A stretch of 64,000 bases of DNA, taken from contig JABAKD010000010.1 in assembly GCA_012845835.1 (NCBI GenBank), positions 10,668,311-10,732,310 of the forward strand, in the 5' to 3' direction. Numbering within the stretch: the stretch's first letter is position 1; each line of letters opens with the position of its first letter. The notes under the pieces were generated by a model. The model worked only from the letters and a program-made list of their open reading frames with translations. It was not told where the DNA came from and did no database searches. The DNA is from Undaria pinnatifida (lineage: Eukaryota > Sar > Phaeophyceae > Laminariales > Alariaceae). Of the stretch, positions 22,830-33,648 are shown one piece after another. The position numbers were made by a program, and so were the translations under genes.

Positions 22830-24437
22830 TGCTGGCGTCATTGAATTCTACTCCCTCGCCCCTTGACTGTCACTATTTAGGAGCGGCGCGCAGAGAGAGT
22901 TGGCTGCCTTCCTGTCTTCGTTAGATGTTTGTGCGATGGCAGAGGCGGTGGCGATGGTGGTTGGTGATGGCACCGGCGATAGTCAAGCGGGCAGCCAACC
23001 GGCCTTTTGGAGATGAACGCCATGGCCTCGGCATTGCGCGCCGACCCGCATCCTCTGCCCTCTTTGAGGCAGGGATGGATTTATGGACGAATGGGGTGGA
23101 CTATTAAGTGGAATGATGCACGTATGGATGGAATGGTTTGACTGATTGGTCTCTTTAGGTGTTTGTGTTAGCGAAGACATCGCTCGCCCGTCCTGTTTTT
23201 GTTTTTTTTTGGGAGGGGAAGGATAGGGCGTCACTCGTGGTGGCTGTTGTTTAGGGATGGAAAGCTGAGGTGCCCCTTCGTGTGCACTTCTTGCCGAGTT
23301 CAGGACGATCCTAAAGGCTTTTGGGCATTTCACAGACCGTTTTCTGCACCCCGTGTCGGATCAGGGATGTGTGTGTTTTTGCTTTTTGGAGAGGAAATTG
23401 CTTTCACCCATGATGGCATTTAATTTTTCGGGGGGGGGGGGGGGGGGCGAAGGATAAAGAGATGACGCTGAACGTCTTTCAGAAGCGCGATTTAATTTGA
23501 AGGCTTGGCTTTCCCCCCAGCATCCTTAGACTATGCCTTTTCCTTTACCGCTGTTGAAGCTTTCAACGGCTATCACTAGTGAGGGGATGAAAAATGTCCA
23601 CGTTTTATTTTCTTGTCTTTTTGCAGAAGAAATGACTCGCCGTCATTTTTGGTTTCGTCTTCTGTTTTTGTGTTTTTTTTTCCCGTCGTGGAGATGACCC
23701 TCGCCCGCACGACGCATGCAGTGCCGTTCACTTGGAGAATAAGTTGTTTTGGAGGAGGAAAATAGGTTGGAGAGGAGGAAATTGCTCGCCCGCAATGCTG
23801 TTTTTTTTTCATCCGGTACTATAATGTGATAAGTATCTTTGTTTTGTGTGGAGGGACTGGGGAGAGGTAGCGCCTCCTCGCCCGTGACGCTTTTTTTTTC
23901 TCGTTGTTCTGGAGAGGGGAGGAAAGAGAGAGGTGGCTCTGACCTCTGGTGTTTGTTTCATTAGGCATGTAAGATAGAGGGAGAAGAAAGTGCTGGCCGG
24001 TCATCTGCCATGCTTTGTTTTTGTAGCTGTATCATACGGGTTTTCATCAGGAATACATCACTATTAATAGGCATTTTATTAGCACGGATTTTGTTGTTGG
24101 TGTTCACAGTAGAAAGTAGGCCTACTTCACGACGTTGTGTCATTCACCGATCTGACTCGATAGCAGTAGGATAATGGATTTCGCGCGCCAATATATTCGG
24201 GGGACGTTTTTTTTCATGTACGTCGTGCAGTGTTGACGATGTAGGGAAGGAGTTCGATCGGGCGATGTGGCCTCTCATCTGGGCTGGTGTTCGAACTCTT
24301 GTATGATATGTGCGTGATGCCTTGGCCGGGTGGAAGGCATGTTGCGTCTTGGGATGGGGGGGCGTCGATAGAGGGGGTGAGTCGGGTGTTGGGGCAGTCA
24401 CTCTGCAGTATTCTTACGCAAGCTTTGGGGATTTTTC
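22830..24437. other. T-rich sequence without supported genes
   Basis: Many T runs of 8-10, a G run of about 18 at 23,430-23,448, and repeated phrases such as GAGGGGAGGAAA plus GCTCGCCCG. Looks like decayed repeats. Confidence 0.4.
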
Positions 24438-24603
24438 TCTGCAGTATGGCGGCGGGGTTCTTGGCGTTTGATTTTTCAAATCGCGAGTTTGCCCCACCCG
24501 CAGTCATTGTGCAGTACTCTAAGGCGTTGTTTTTTTTTCTGCAGTATGGCGGCGGGGCCCTTGGCGTTTGATTTTTCAAATCGCGAGTTTGCCCCGCCTG
24601 CAG
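24438..24603. repeat. 100-bp-spaced direct repeat
   Basis: 24,438-24,503 and 24,538-24,603 share some 64 bases (TCTGCAGTATGGCGGCGGGG ... TTTTTCAAATCGCGAGTTTG) with few differences. Confidence 0.9.
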
Positions 24604-25246
24604 GGAGTGAATCGTTCGCATTTTGTTGCTGCTTGGGTCTCGTTTGGCCCTTGCACTTTGCTGCATTGCATTTAGTTCTTTTCGCAGTGTTTTTTTTTGC
24701 ATTTTGCTTTTTTTTTTTTGCGCGTCACATATCACACACATATGTATTCTAGATACCGGCATTTGTTCATTCTTTTTCTTTTTGGCATTTTTTTTTTTCG
24801 TGTTTCGCATTATTATTTTTTCGTAGGCGAGCGCCTACTTGTAGTGTGATACGCATGCATGAGGCGTCCGTAGGTGCTGTACGCTTTGTTGTGCTTGCCG
24901 TTCTTCCACACCACGTCCTGGTTGTTGGCGCTGGATTGCAGTTTGTATTTTGTAACATTTGGGTGCATTGCTTTTTTTTTGCAGGACTTGGTAATTTAAG
25001 TTCTTTTTTGAATGGTTGTTTTCTTGTTTTGTGCGTCTTTCATCTTTTTTTATTTTGGTATGCTTCGCATGTTTGGGTTGTAGCCTAGCGATTAGCATGT
25101 ACATTGGGTAAGAAGATGTACGCTTTGCTGTGTGTACCGGCTTTTCACACCGCATCCCGGTTATTGGCCATAAATGGAGCACTGGACACACCACCAGCAT
25201 TAAGCAGCGTTGTCTGGAGTAGCGATGGTGTCACGCCCTTTCGGAA
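24604..25246. other. T-rich sequence with a diverged direct repeat
   Basis: The phrase GTACGCTTTG.TGTG followed by CACACC.C.TCC.GGTT.TTGGC occurs near 24,878 and 25,118. No gene supported. Confidence 0.4.
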
Positions 25247-25288
25247 TATAGTGGAGGGGATGGCCGCCGTCCCCTCCTCCACTATATA
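25247..25288. repeat. Small hairpin next to the 378-bp palindrome
   Basis: TATAGTGGAGGGGA pairs with TCCCCTCCTCCACTATA across a short GC-rich loop, with one 3-base bulge. Confidence 0.75.
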
Positions 25289-25290
25289 TT

Positions 25291-25668
25291 GAAACGAAGC
25301 CCCTTTTAGCATTCGGATTACCCCTTGCCCGTCTATGATATCCGTTTCCTGCAACCCCGCTCTGCCCTTCGCCGCCCTACTCCGATCCCAACAGGACCAT
25401 GTTCCAGGTTCACCCATACTCGCCCGCACCATCCTCCTATGCACCACCCACTCGCGCATGACCCGACCCACCGAACCGCGCGGTTCGGTGGGTCGGTTCA
25501 TGCGCGAGTGGGTGGTGCATAGGAGGATGGTGCGGGCGAGTATGGGTGAACCTGGAACATGGTCCTGTTGGGATCGGAGTAGGGCGGCGAAGGGCAGAGC
25601 GGGGTTGCAGGAAACGGATATCATAGACGGGCAAGGGGTAATCCGAATGCTAAAAGGGGCTTCGTTTC
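25291..25668. repeat. 378-bp near-perfect palindrome, no spacer
   Basis: 25,291-25,479 is the reverse complement of 25,480-25,668 over all 189 bases except one (C at 25,463 against T at 25,498). The centre is CCGCGCGG. Both strands therefore carry almost the same open frame. Transcription of either strand would give a 189-bp hairpin RNA. A biological foldback and a template-switch or assembly artefact are both possible. Confidence 0.97.
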
Positions 25669-26302
25669 ATTCCTCTTGCCCTCGTAGAGAGTGGGTGGGG
25701 TTAGAGGGGTAGTTTACGCCGGTGGGGGGAGGGGCTGAAATGAGTTAGTTTATCCTCCAGCAGTTGTGTGGTTGGACTATTTCAGTTTGTTTTTTGTTTC
25801 ACTTCTTCCGTCTAGTCTGTTCACCTGTCACATAGTTGTTGCTGTATCGCAAATCGATTATGTTGCGTCTTCCTTTTCTGAGTAATGAATCACGTGATAC
25901 TGCCTCGACTTGGATGGCTGCCTAGTGGTGTATGTATTATAGTATGTAGCGCGTGAAAGCTGGTCTCGGTCACAAGAAGCAGCGGCCCCGACGCACGCGT
26001 TGAGATGTCGTTTTTGTTGTGGTCACTCCCATTCGTTTCTGTCCGCGTGTGGTGTGTGTGATTGCTTGTTTTTCTAAGAATAACTACAGCGGCGGAGGCG
26101 GTAAGAATACGTGGAGTCGGAGTACGTTGTTTCGGTCGCGGCGTGGGTAAACTTGATGTATTGCATATGGTGTACATTATGCGTATCGAGGAGGAAAACT
26201 TGATGTATCGCGCGTTGTTTGAGCGTGTAGAGGAGGAGTACCGGTAGGTTTGGGTCGGATCGGATAGATAAACCTAGGCGCCGTGAAAGGAATCGTCAAT
26301 CT
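25669..26302. other. No supported gene
   Basis: Short open frames only; no repeat recognised. Confidence 0.35.
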
Positions 26303-26562
26303 ATTAGGGGTTGTTTCGTTGAGGGTAACAGAGAAAACGCTGGTTGGAGGAGGCGATCAGTATCGCGTCCGAGTAAGAAGTACTTGACGTGGCAGATGGA
26401 AATTCCGGACGTGAGGACCTAGCGACTCCTGTAGTGAAACATATCATAATTTGTTTGGGGGGTGTTAGTTTAGGGTAACAGAGAGAACGCTGATCGGAGG
26501 AGGCGATCAGTATCACGTCCGAGCGAGAAGCATTGAACGTGGCAGACGGAAACTCCGGACTA
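26303..26562. repeat. 150-bp-spaced direct repeat
   Basis: 26,303-26,412 and 26,453-26,562 share AGGGTAACAGAGA.AACGCTG and GGAGGAGGCGATCAGTATC with scattered differences. Confidence 0.9.
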
Positions 26563-28333
26563 CCGACCTGTCAACCAAACCAGATCCCATAATTAGAATC
26601 TAAAGCGCGGGGGGGGGGGGCACCACCCTCTGTTCCTTCAGCATGAGTGCCGCTCTGTATTACATGGAGAGCATCCGCAGGACATACCCCGCCAGAGAGC
26701 CGAACGCACGGTACCAGTCGCCACGAAAGGTCATGGAGCAGCATCAGTTGTTTATCTTATTGTTTGCACTTACAGCCTGTTTCACGAGGCCTGCTTCCCA
26801 CCGAAGGAAGTCATCACGTGCATCTCCAAACGACGTACCCCGCGCAATACCAACCAATCATCAGGGCTACACGGCAGGCGAAGCCCCATTGCGCCGTTGT
26901 CAGAGGCCATTCGTTCCAAACGCCCATTCATTGCGATAAATACTGGCACTATGTACTACTACTACTACTACTACTACCACTAATACTACTTTTGTTTCTT
27001 GACCTTCGAAGCGTGGCGAGCCTTCCAGTTGCACGGACAGAGCTGGGGTGGTGGGGTTACCAGCCGATAGTGAAAAGCATAATGTATACACCCATCACGC
27101 TCTTCGAGCATCCATTAGCCCTTGAGCATGAAGACAAGTAAAGCCGTAAAGAAGTGGACGGGCTCGAGTAAACCATCAAGGGAAAATGCCGCCGAACCGG
27201 CGATATTCCGCTATGAATATCCCACTACAGTAACGCCTATCTACTCTTCCTTGGAGCTCTCTACTGTCGACAACCATCGTCGTATCCGTATCGTATCTAA
27301 GCACACAATCGACAGCTTTGCCTGGGTGATGTAGCGTCAATGTTCGGATTATTGTGTTTTTCGATCCTATCGTAATCGTTGTTACACCAGTTGGGTCGGA
27401 AAAGAGTTGACCGTGATTGGCTGCAGCCCAGGCCTTGGAGAAGTGATAAATTTCTCGACATGGGTGTCCACACCAATCTACCCAGGGCAGCCCTCCTCAC
27501 TACCATCTCAGAGGTTCTTCGTCTGCAACACCAACGGCGTCTTCCATTAAGGGTAGATCTTAACGAAGAGTTTTTTTCAGTTTTTTGCTTAAATTTCGGT
27601 TTACCCCTGAATTAGTTTTCGGGAAAAACAGAAAACATTCAACCCCGGAAAGACTCATCTGTACGTTTTTGAGTTTGTTTTGTAAACCTGACGTTTAGAA
27701 ACAAGGGTGTAGAGGGTCGGGCAGCCGCACCGCTCGAGCTGTGCCACCACTTGCGAGCGCATAACACCGAGAGGGTCGTTGCCAGGGTCAGTCGTGGGGC
27801 ATGACTAATCGCAGAAGGCGGAGCGAGCTTCTGAGTTCTCTTCGCCGAGTCGAGAAGAGTGACCCCACCGCTTCCGAGTCGACAAAAGTGGCCGCACCGA
27901 AGCGGCGGTCCGAACAAGCTCGCTGAGGGAAATAGCTGAGACTTTTGACGCATTGGGCGTTGTAGCGCGGCGATTTGGCGATGGATGTCACTCCCCAAGG
28001 CAACGACACCTGACTACGAGTCAGGCCGACTCTAGTGGGACAGCCACGCGGTTTCCTGCCCGAGGACAAACAAGCGGTGGCAGTAAATAATTGGTAGCAT
28101 CGTGGGCTTCGCCTACGGCCTTAGCCCCAGTACACCCCCCAACAGCCTAAGCCCGAGGCAAGTCTTAGAGCTGAACCTTCTACAAGAACTGGAGATAGCC
28201 CGCTCCCGGCGACTCTCGATGCTTAAGGACTCTCATGCTCGCACCGATTGACCCAGATATCGCCTCACAAGCTCTTTCAAGGTCCTGGATTTTGGAAGGC
28301 TGTCATCGCATTCGCAGGTGAGCAGAGGGAATG
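26563..28333. other. Unassigned, with possible decayed coding pieces
   Basis: A frame at 26,643-26,936 opens MSAALYYMESIRR and a frame near 28,155-28,250 reads LLQELEIARSRRLSMLKD; neither has a family match I can name. A (CTA)n run lies at about 26,955-26,990. The sequence TGGTAGCATCGTGGG at 28,093 resembles an LTR primer-binding site weakly. Confidence 0.25.
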
Positions 28334-28490
28334 AGGGAACGGGAGGTGGGGGGGGGTGGGGGGGTTAGGAGAGAGGGAGGGAGAAAGGGAAGGAGGGAGG
28401 GAGGGAGGGAGGGAGGGAGGGAGGGAGGGAGGGAGGGAGGGAGGGAGGGAGGGAGGGAGGGGAGGGAGGGAGGGGGAGAGGGAGGGCGGA
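28334..28490. repeat. GGGA microsatellite
   Basis: Long purine tract dominated by GGGA repeats, purest at about 28,390-28,465; polypurine/polypyrimidine, able to form triplex DNA. Confidence 0.95.
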
Positions 28491-29342
28491 GGGTGAGAGG
28501 GAGGTCGGCACGTTCAGGAGGATGAGAGAGATGCAAGAATAGCAGACGGTGCGCGGGCGGCGGCGGCGGGGGGGGGATTCACCTACCGTGCGCACATGCA
28601 GTAGACGTCGTCTTCGTTTCCGGTGAAGCATAATCGGCGGCGACTGACTACAAGTAGCAGATGCGTGTTCGACGGGCCGCAACACTGTTACAGTGAACGC
28701 CGCGGCAAGAGATAAGTAGCGCTTGCTGAAGAAAACGCGGAAGCTAACATACGAACTTAGGGCGAAGAGCTAACAATGCCGGATTGATGTTCATGAGAAG
28801 TAGCCCAAACGTTATAGCAAAGAGAAGCACCTACAAGCACCGTCATTTTACCGATTGCATGTAGCAGGTGCTACTTTTGCGCTAAATTTTGAACACTAAA
28901 CTGTCTGCGTTCCTTCAAAATCCGTGCCGACGCTTTGATTTTTTACGGGCAGACGTCCTCTTCTTCTCTGCCACACCCCATAATTTTACGAGCTACACGG
29001 CGATTTTTTATAGCTAACGTGCGCGTGCTTGTTGCCTGCTACTCCTGCTGTTGCAGGACATTGTGTGTGATGTGGTTTGTTGACACGAGGCGTATGTCCG
29101 CTATATTTCCGTGCTATGTATGCCTTCCTGCTCTGTAAAGAACCCATACGCTAAAATTTCGGCTAAAATATCGGCTCAAAATATAGACTAATATATATAG
29201 ATCCATGTACAATAACAATTATGAAGCTTTTAACACGTTGTTTACTACACCTAAGAACTGGGTTGCATACTACATGACATATGTAACATCAAACCTAGAA
29301 AAATAAACATTACCAGGCGGGTGATATAAAGGGGTGTCTTCT
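28491..29342. other. No supported gene
   Basis: Only short open frames; nothing recognised. Confidence 0.35.
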
Positions 29343-29539
29343 TGCTGCAACCGTCAGATTCGTCCCCTTCAAGGGTTTATAGTTTCCGCGCACATATTGA
29401 AATGCTCGCCCCCCCGATCCCTCTTGTTTAAACGCACCACCTGAAATCAAAAACTGCCAGAGTAGTAAACACTACCAGCCAGCTGATATCATCTTATTAT
29501 CTATCTAGCCATCCATGCCGTAGCTTCAGCTCATCTCCG

Positions 29540-29575
<36 letters not shown>

Positions 29576-29900
29576 ACCCCCCTTTGTTCCCCGCCCAGTT
29601 CGTTCAAACGCCCCACTTACAATCGAAATCGGCCAGAGTAATAAACACTTCTGAGCAATTGATATCACGTCATTATCTTTCTAGCCATCCATGACGTAGC
29701 TTTCATTAATCCCCCCTCCCCCCCTCCAACGCCCCCTCCTTCCCCACACCCCGCACGATCGCCTAGACCCAGCACCGCGCGTATAGCAAGCCCCTACATA
29801 TATGATTAATACGCGCGATCGGAGGATCACACACAATGTTGCGAACATCAGTGTCGACCAAATCCTTGATCTCACAGCTAGAGTGTATTTTAATATTATA
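29343..29900 (+). mobile_element. R1 interspersed repeat, composite copy b
   Basis: Has the TTTATAGTTTCCGCGCACA module first, then the GCCAGAGTAGTAAACAC module, a run of about 36 C (29,540-29,575), a second GCCAGAGTAATAAACAC module and the R1 3' end with CGCGCGATCGGAGGATCAC. The order suggests nested or tandem insertions. Confidence 0.7.
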
Positions 29901-29959
29901 TGTGACCTAAATCTCTTGAAAACCCCTCCCCCCCCCCCCTTTTTTTTCTTTTTTTTCCT

Positions 29960-30250
29960 CGCTTTCTCTTGCTTAAACGCCCCACCTAGTGTCGAAATCC
30001 GCCAGAGTAATAATCACTTCCACGCCCTGGATATCGCCTCATTATCTTTTTAGAGCCATCCATGCCGCCGCTGCAATTCCCAACCCCCCCCCGCCCCCAA
30101 CGCCCCCTCCTTCCCCACCACCCGCACCATCGCCTAGACCTAGCACCACGCGTATGGCAAACCCCTACATCTATGCGACCTAAAGCCCTCCCCCCCCGCC
30201 CCCCGCCCCCCCCCGCCACATCCCCCCCCCCTCCCCCACAAAAGGATTTA
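29960..30250 (+). mobile_element. R1 5' module, copy c
   Basis: Begins AAACGCCCCACCTAG and carries CGCCAGAGTAATAATCAC, CATCCATGCCG and ATGCGACC with C-rich spacers; lacks the 3' module. Confidence 0.65.
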
Positions 30251-30326
30251 TAGTTTCCACGTACAAATTGACCTGCTCCAACCGTCCCCTCCCCCCCTTC
30301 CCCCCCCCTCCCCCCCTCCAGCTCCC

Positions 30327-30672
30327 TTTTTGATCAAAATCAACCCCCCACGTCCTTAAAAACTCCGCCCTCTCCGCGGCGGTTATTCGACTTACAGGAT
30401 TCACTTGATAAACTGATGTATTTCCTTCCGCAGCGGTCAGATTTTGTCCCCCTCAAACACGGGTTTTATAGTTTCCGCGCACAGACTGCCTAACATCACC
30501 CTGTTGACCCTGATAGCTACACTGTAGTTGCAAGGGGAGTCGCCGACCTATATCCTTAATGAGGACACACAACCCGTAATACGCGCGATCGGAGTATCAC
30601 ACACAGCTTGCAAAGATGAGTTTCGACAAAATATTCGATCTCACAGCTGGAGTGTATTTCAATTTTTATAAT
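30327..30672 (+). mobile_element. R1 interspersed repeat, copy d, near full core
   Basis: From TTTTTGATCAAAATCA through CTTAAAAACTCCGCCCT, CAGATTTTGTCCCCCTC, GGGGAGTCGCCGACCTA, CGCGCGATCGGAGTATCAC to the TTTTTATAATAT end. It is one of the best-preserved cores and useful as a reference copy. Confidence 0.85.
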
Positions 30673-30730
30673 ATATCGGATCGTCCGATATATCGAAAAA
30701 TATCGTTACCGATTCACAGCCCTACTTTTT
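30667..30730 (-). mobile_element. Possible hAT terminal fragment
   Basis: Read on the minus strand: GGGCTGTGAATCGG then ATATTTTTCGATATATCGGA, resembling some hAT ends. Includes the perfect inverted repeat ATATATCGGA/TCCGATATAT with a 3-base spacer. Single end only. Confidence 0.3.
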
Positions 30731-31978
30731 TGGGGGAAAAAATTACTTGAGGTTAGTATGGGGAGTTGTTTTGGGCCCCCGCCATCCAGAAAGATGTAAA
30801 AGCAAACATTGCTGCCTCTAGATGTTGTTATGATATTGCCCTTGGAGCCTAACGAGACACAGGATCTAAAATTTGGACACGGTATATAAAGGATGTTGAA
30901 GCGGGTACTCCCCTTAGGTGACCTTCCAACTAAAAATCCATACCCCCATCCAACCGTAGTTACGAACGCCTACGTGAGGAAAAGCGCTCAGGCTAACAAT
31001 GCCATTCGTTTGCGCTGCACTGTACGTAGTAGAACGATAGCTTAGGCCTTCAAATGATAACGCGACAGACTTTCAAGATTTCCCGTAATCCTAATATACG
31101 AAGAACTCGTATTTGCAGGCAATCCTAATATACGATGGACTTACATTTGCAGGCATTCAAGCATAGTGCGAATAACCCTATACGCAGCCCACCCTGATGA
31201 GGCTCATATATATGCAAAAAACGAAACGCAAGGCTCGGGGAAAGAAACGCAGTTATTACCAGGGCTGTTGACGGGTCATGGTCCGGCCCACATGTCAGGT
31301 CACGCGATATTAAAAAAACTCGCGGGTCGAGTCGGCTCGGGTCGGGAGGTAATCGACATCCCATGGGTCGGTTCGTGTCGGATCGGGTCGGGGGGTTTCA
31401 AATATCACGGATCAGGCCGGGTCAAACTGATCCGAATCGACTGGTATACCGAGGAGCGATCCAACCCGTGAAAAGCCCTGGTTTTTCCCACCAAAATGTG
31501 GGGCGGGTGCTACGATAGGGGGTGTAACACTTTTTCTTTTTTGTTCTTGTTGCTGAAAACGCTTTCAGGGAATGACGGCAGAGCTTCTTAACCCCTAAAA
31601 TCGTCAGAATTCATTACCTTCTCTGATTGTTTTGCGTTTGTTTTCGTCGTATATACCAACAGAAGTAGGTCACGGGAATATTCATCGGGTACGATCACTT
31701 TTAGTTTATCTCCAACGTAAACCATTGTTGCTTTTTATTGCCCTAGAGGGTGTATTTAGCATAGAACTCCTCAAGCGAGGAGCCTCAGAAAAAAATAATA
31801 TAATCCTTAGCATCTCTACCGTAGGGTGCGGTCGTGGCGTCCTTAAAACCCTCTTGCCGCGGCTCGAATTCACGAGACTTTACTATTTTCTCCTGAATTA
31901 CGGTAATGCCGAAAATGGAAAGGAAAGCGCTCTACCCTTGTATGGGACACGAAAACTACCTACGAGGAAGCCTCCTGT
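30731..31978. other. Unassigned, with small repeats
   Basis: A 34-bp tandem pair lies at 31,088-31,155 (ATCCTAATATACGA...TTTGCAGGCA). A GGGTCGG-rich stretch lies at 31,320-31,440. An open plus-strand frame from 31,632 has no recognisable domain and ends in translated GTA repeats. Confidence 0.4.
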
Positions 31979-32060
31979 ATTGGTAGTAGTAGCGGGAGTA
32001 GTAGTAGTAGTATTCGTAGTAGTAGTAGAAGTAGTAGTAGTAGTAGTAGTAGAAGTAGTA

Positions 32061-32122
<62 letters not shown>
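31979..32122. repeat. GTA trinucleotide microsatellite
   Basis: Roughly 45 GTA units with a few GAA and TTC interruptions, directly left of the second LTR element. Confidence 0.97.
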
Positions 32123-32123
<1 letters not shown>

Positions 32124-32187
32124 TGGTCTAGTATGGCCCTTGTCTTGGAGCTACGAGCGACGCACAGGCACATCGCCCAGATGTGCT

Positions 32188-32455
32188 CACTCCTTTTTGC
32201 TCACCATCAGCTCTCATCTGCTAAGCAAATTAATCATCAATCAACATATCTGCTTGGGGTCGCCGAACAACATCTTCTCTGCTAGAGCTCTCTCACTCTT
32301 ACAGGCTCACCTAACCGTGGCCTTCTTTTGCCTCAAATCATATATATAGGCTATGTCTTCATCGGGTCATCCGAAAGCGAGCCTACGAGCGTACACCAAC
32401 TAAGAGCTGATACACGCCACATGCCATCTCATATGTAAGAGGGTTTAATAGGTTA
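32188..32455 (+). repeat. 5' LTR (minimum extent)
   Basis: Matches 37,958-38,222 with few changes from CACTCC.CTTTGCTCACCAT to GCCATCTCATAT.TAAGAG. The true start may lie some bases left. Confidence 0.7.
32339..32350 (+). promoter_or_regulatory. LTR TATA box
   Basis: CATATATATAGG is conserved in both LTR copies (also at 38,108-38,119) and lies at a suitable place for the element promoter. Confidence 0.5.
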
Positions 32456-32750
32456 TGAGCCTCGCGCGCGTCAACGAGGAGAGCGGCATCACGGATTCAA
32501 GGTCATCACCGCTGAGGACGGCTGATCAAGAAATCTGCTAGTGCGGCCTACGGAAGCTTCTTCTACATTCGTACACCAACTAAGAGCTGATACACGCCAC
32601 ATGCCATCTCATATGTAAGAGGGTTTAATAGGTTATGAGCCTCGCGCGCGTCAACGAGGAGAGCGGCATCACGGATTCAAGGTCATCACCGCTGAGGACG
32701 GCTGATCAAGAAATCTGCTAGTGCGGCCTACGGAAGCTTCTTCTACATTC
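32391..32750. repeat. Perfect 180-bp tandem duplication
   Basis: 32,391-32,570 and 32,571-32,750 are identical. The unit spans the end of the LTR, a possible degenerate primer-binding site (AGGTTATGAGCC at 32,450 and 32,630) and leader sequence. Confidence 0.95.
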
Positions 32751-33140
32751 ATCTCTACAAGTACGACGAGAGTGCGACGAGAAGCTTATGACGGAGGAAT
32801 ACCGGTACTTCGTTGGAAAGGCGCGGTGAGTGAGTGAGCATATCTAGAGGACCCTACGCACTCAATCAGAGCAATTGATGCCAGAGCTGTGATAGAGGTA
32901 CCCAAAGGTATAGAACTCCACCACATCACAGGTTGTACTAAATCAACCATCCACGCGCACGGGACCCTTGTTGCATCGCCAAGGACCCCAAAACCAAACC
33001 TCGATATACTCGAGTAAATAACTGCTTGCCTCGATTCCAAATAAGCGAGTCGTTCTGAGCAACAGCGGTGCAGAGGCAACTCTCCACAGTACAAGCTACT
33101 GTCTGTTAATATAACTATGACCTCTAGTTCAAGGACTTAA
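32751..33140. other. Element leader, no gene assigned
   Basis: A minus-strand open frame (33,094 down to 32,786) has no recognisable domain. Confidence 0.35.
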
Positions 33141-33283
33141 CGTGTGATCATCGTGATAGGCCGACCAAAATTGGAGCCCAACGCACCTCTCGTTGAGTGC
33201 GGACCAAAGGCTTCACGTGTGATCATCGTGGTAGACCGACCAAAATTGCCCAACGCACCTCGTTGAGATTGCGGGCCAAAGGC
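33141..33283. repeat. 75-bp tandem pair in the leader
   Basis: CGTGTGATCATCGTG.TAG.CC and GACCAAAATTG...CCCAACGCACCT recur at 33,141 and 33,216. Confidence 0.9.
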
Positions 33284-33648
33284 GTGACTTCTCAGAAAGG
33301 ACTCGCCAAACTCCAAGCGACAAGCTATATTGAGAGCACTCCCGGCAGTAGAGTAGCTGTCCGTTAAAGGAGACTCTTATCATCAAGGACTAGTGCAAGC
33401 GAGCAACCCGCACCCAGCAGCATCCAGATCCGTACTGCTGAATTTTTTGGAATTTCGAAAAATTTCGGAAATCTCCATAACGCCTTGGATTTCTACACAA
33501 GCACCACTACTGCACTTGAAACGGCTGTTTAATGCAGCAGCTCGTATCATACGTGCGGCGGGATTACTGGTACTACTACGCTGCTGTCAAAGTACCGACA
33601 TCATGCAAGACATCTGAGTGAACTGCTACCTGGTACCTACTCATCATC

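Noticed and set aside
25145-25712. Twin open frames on both strands beginning MISVSCNPALPF
   Set aside because: They are the two arms of the palindrome; no independent coding evidence.
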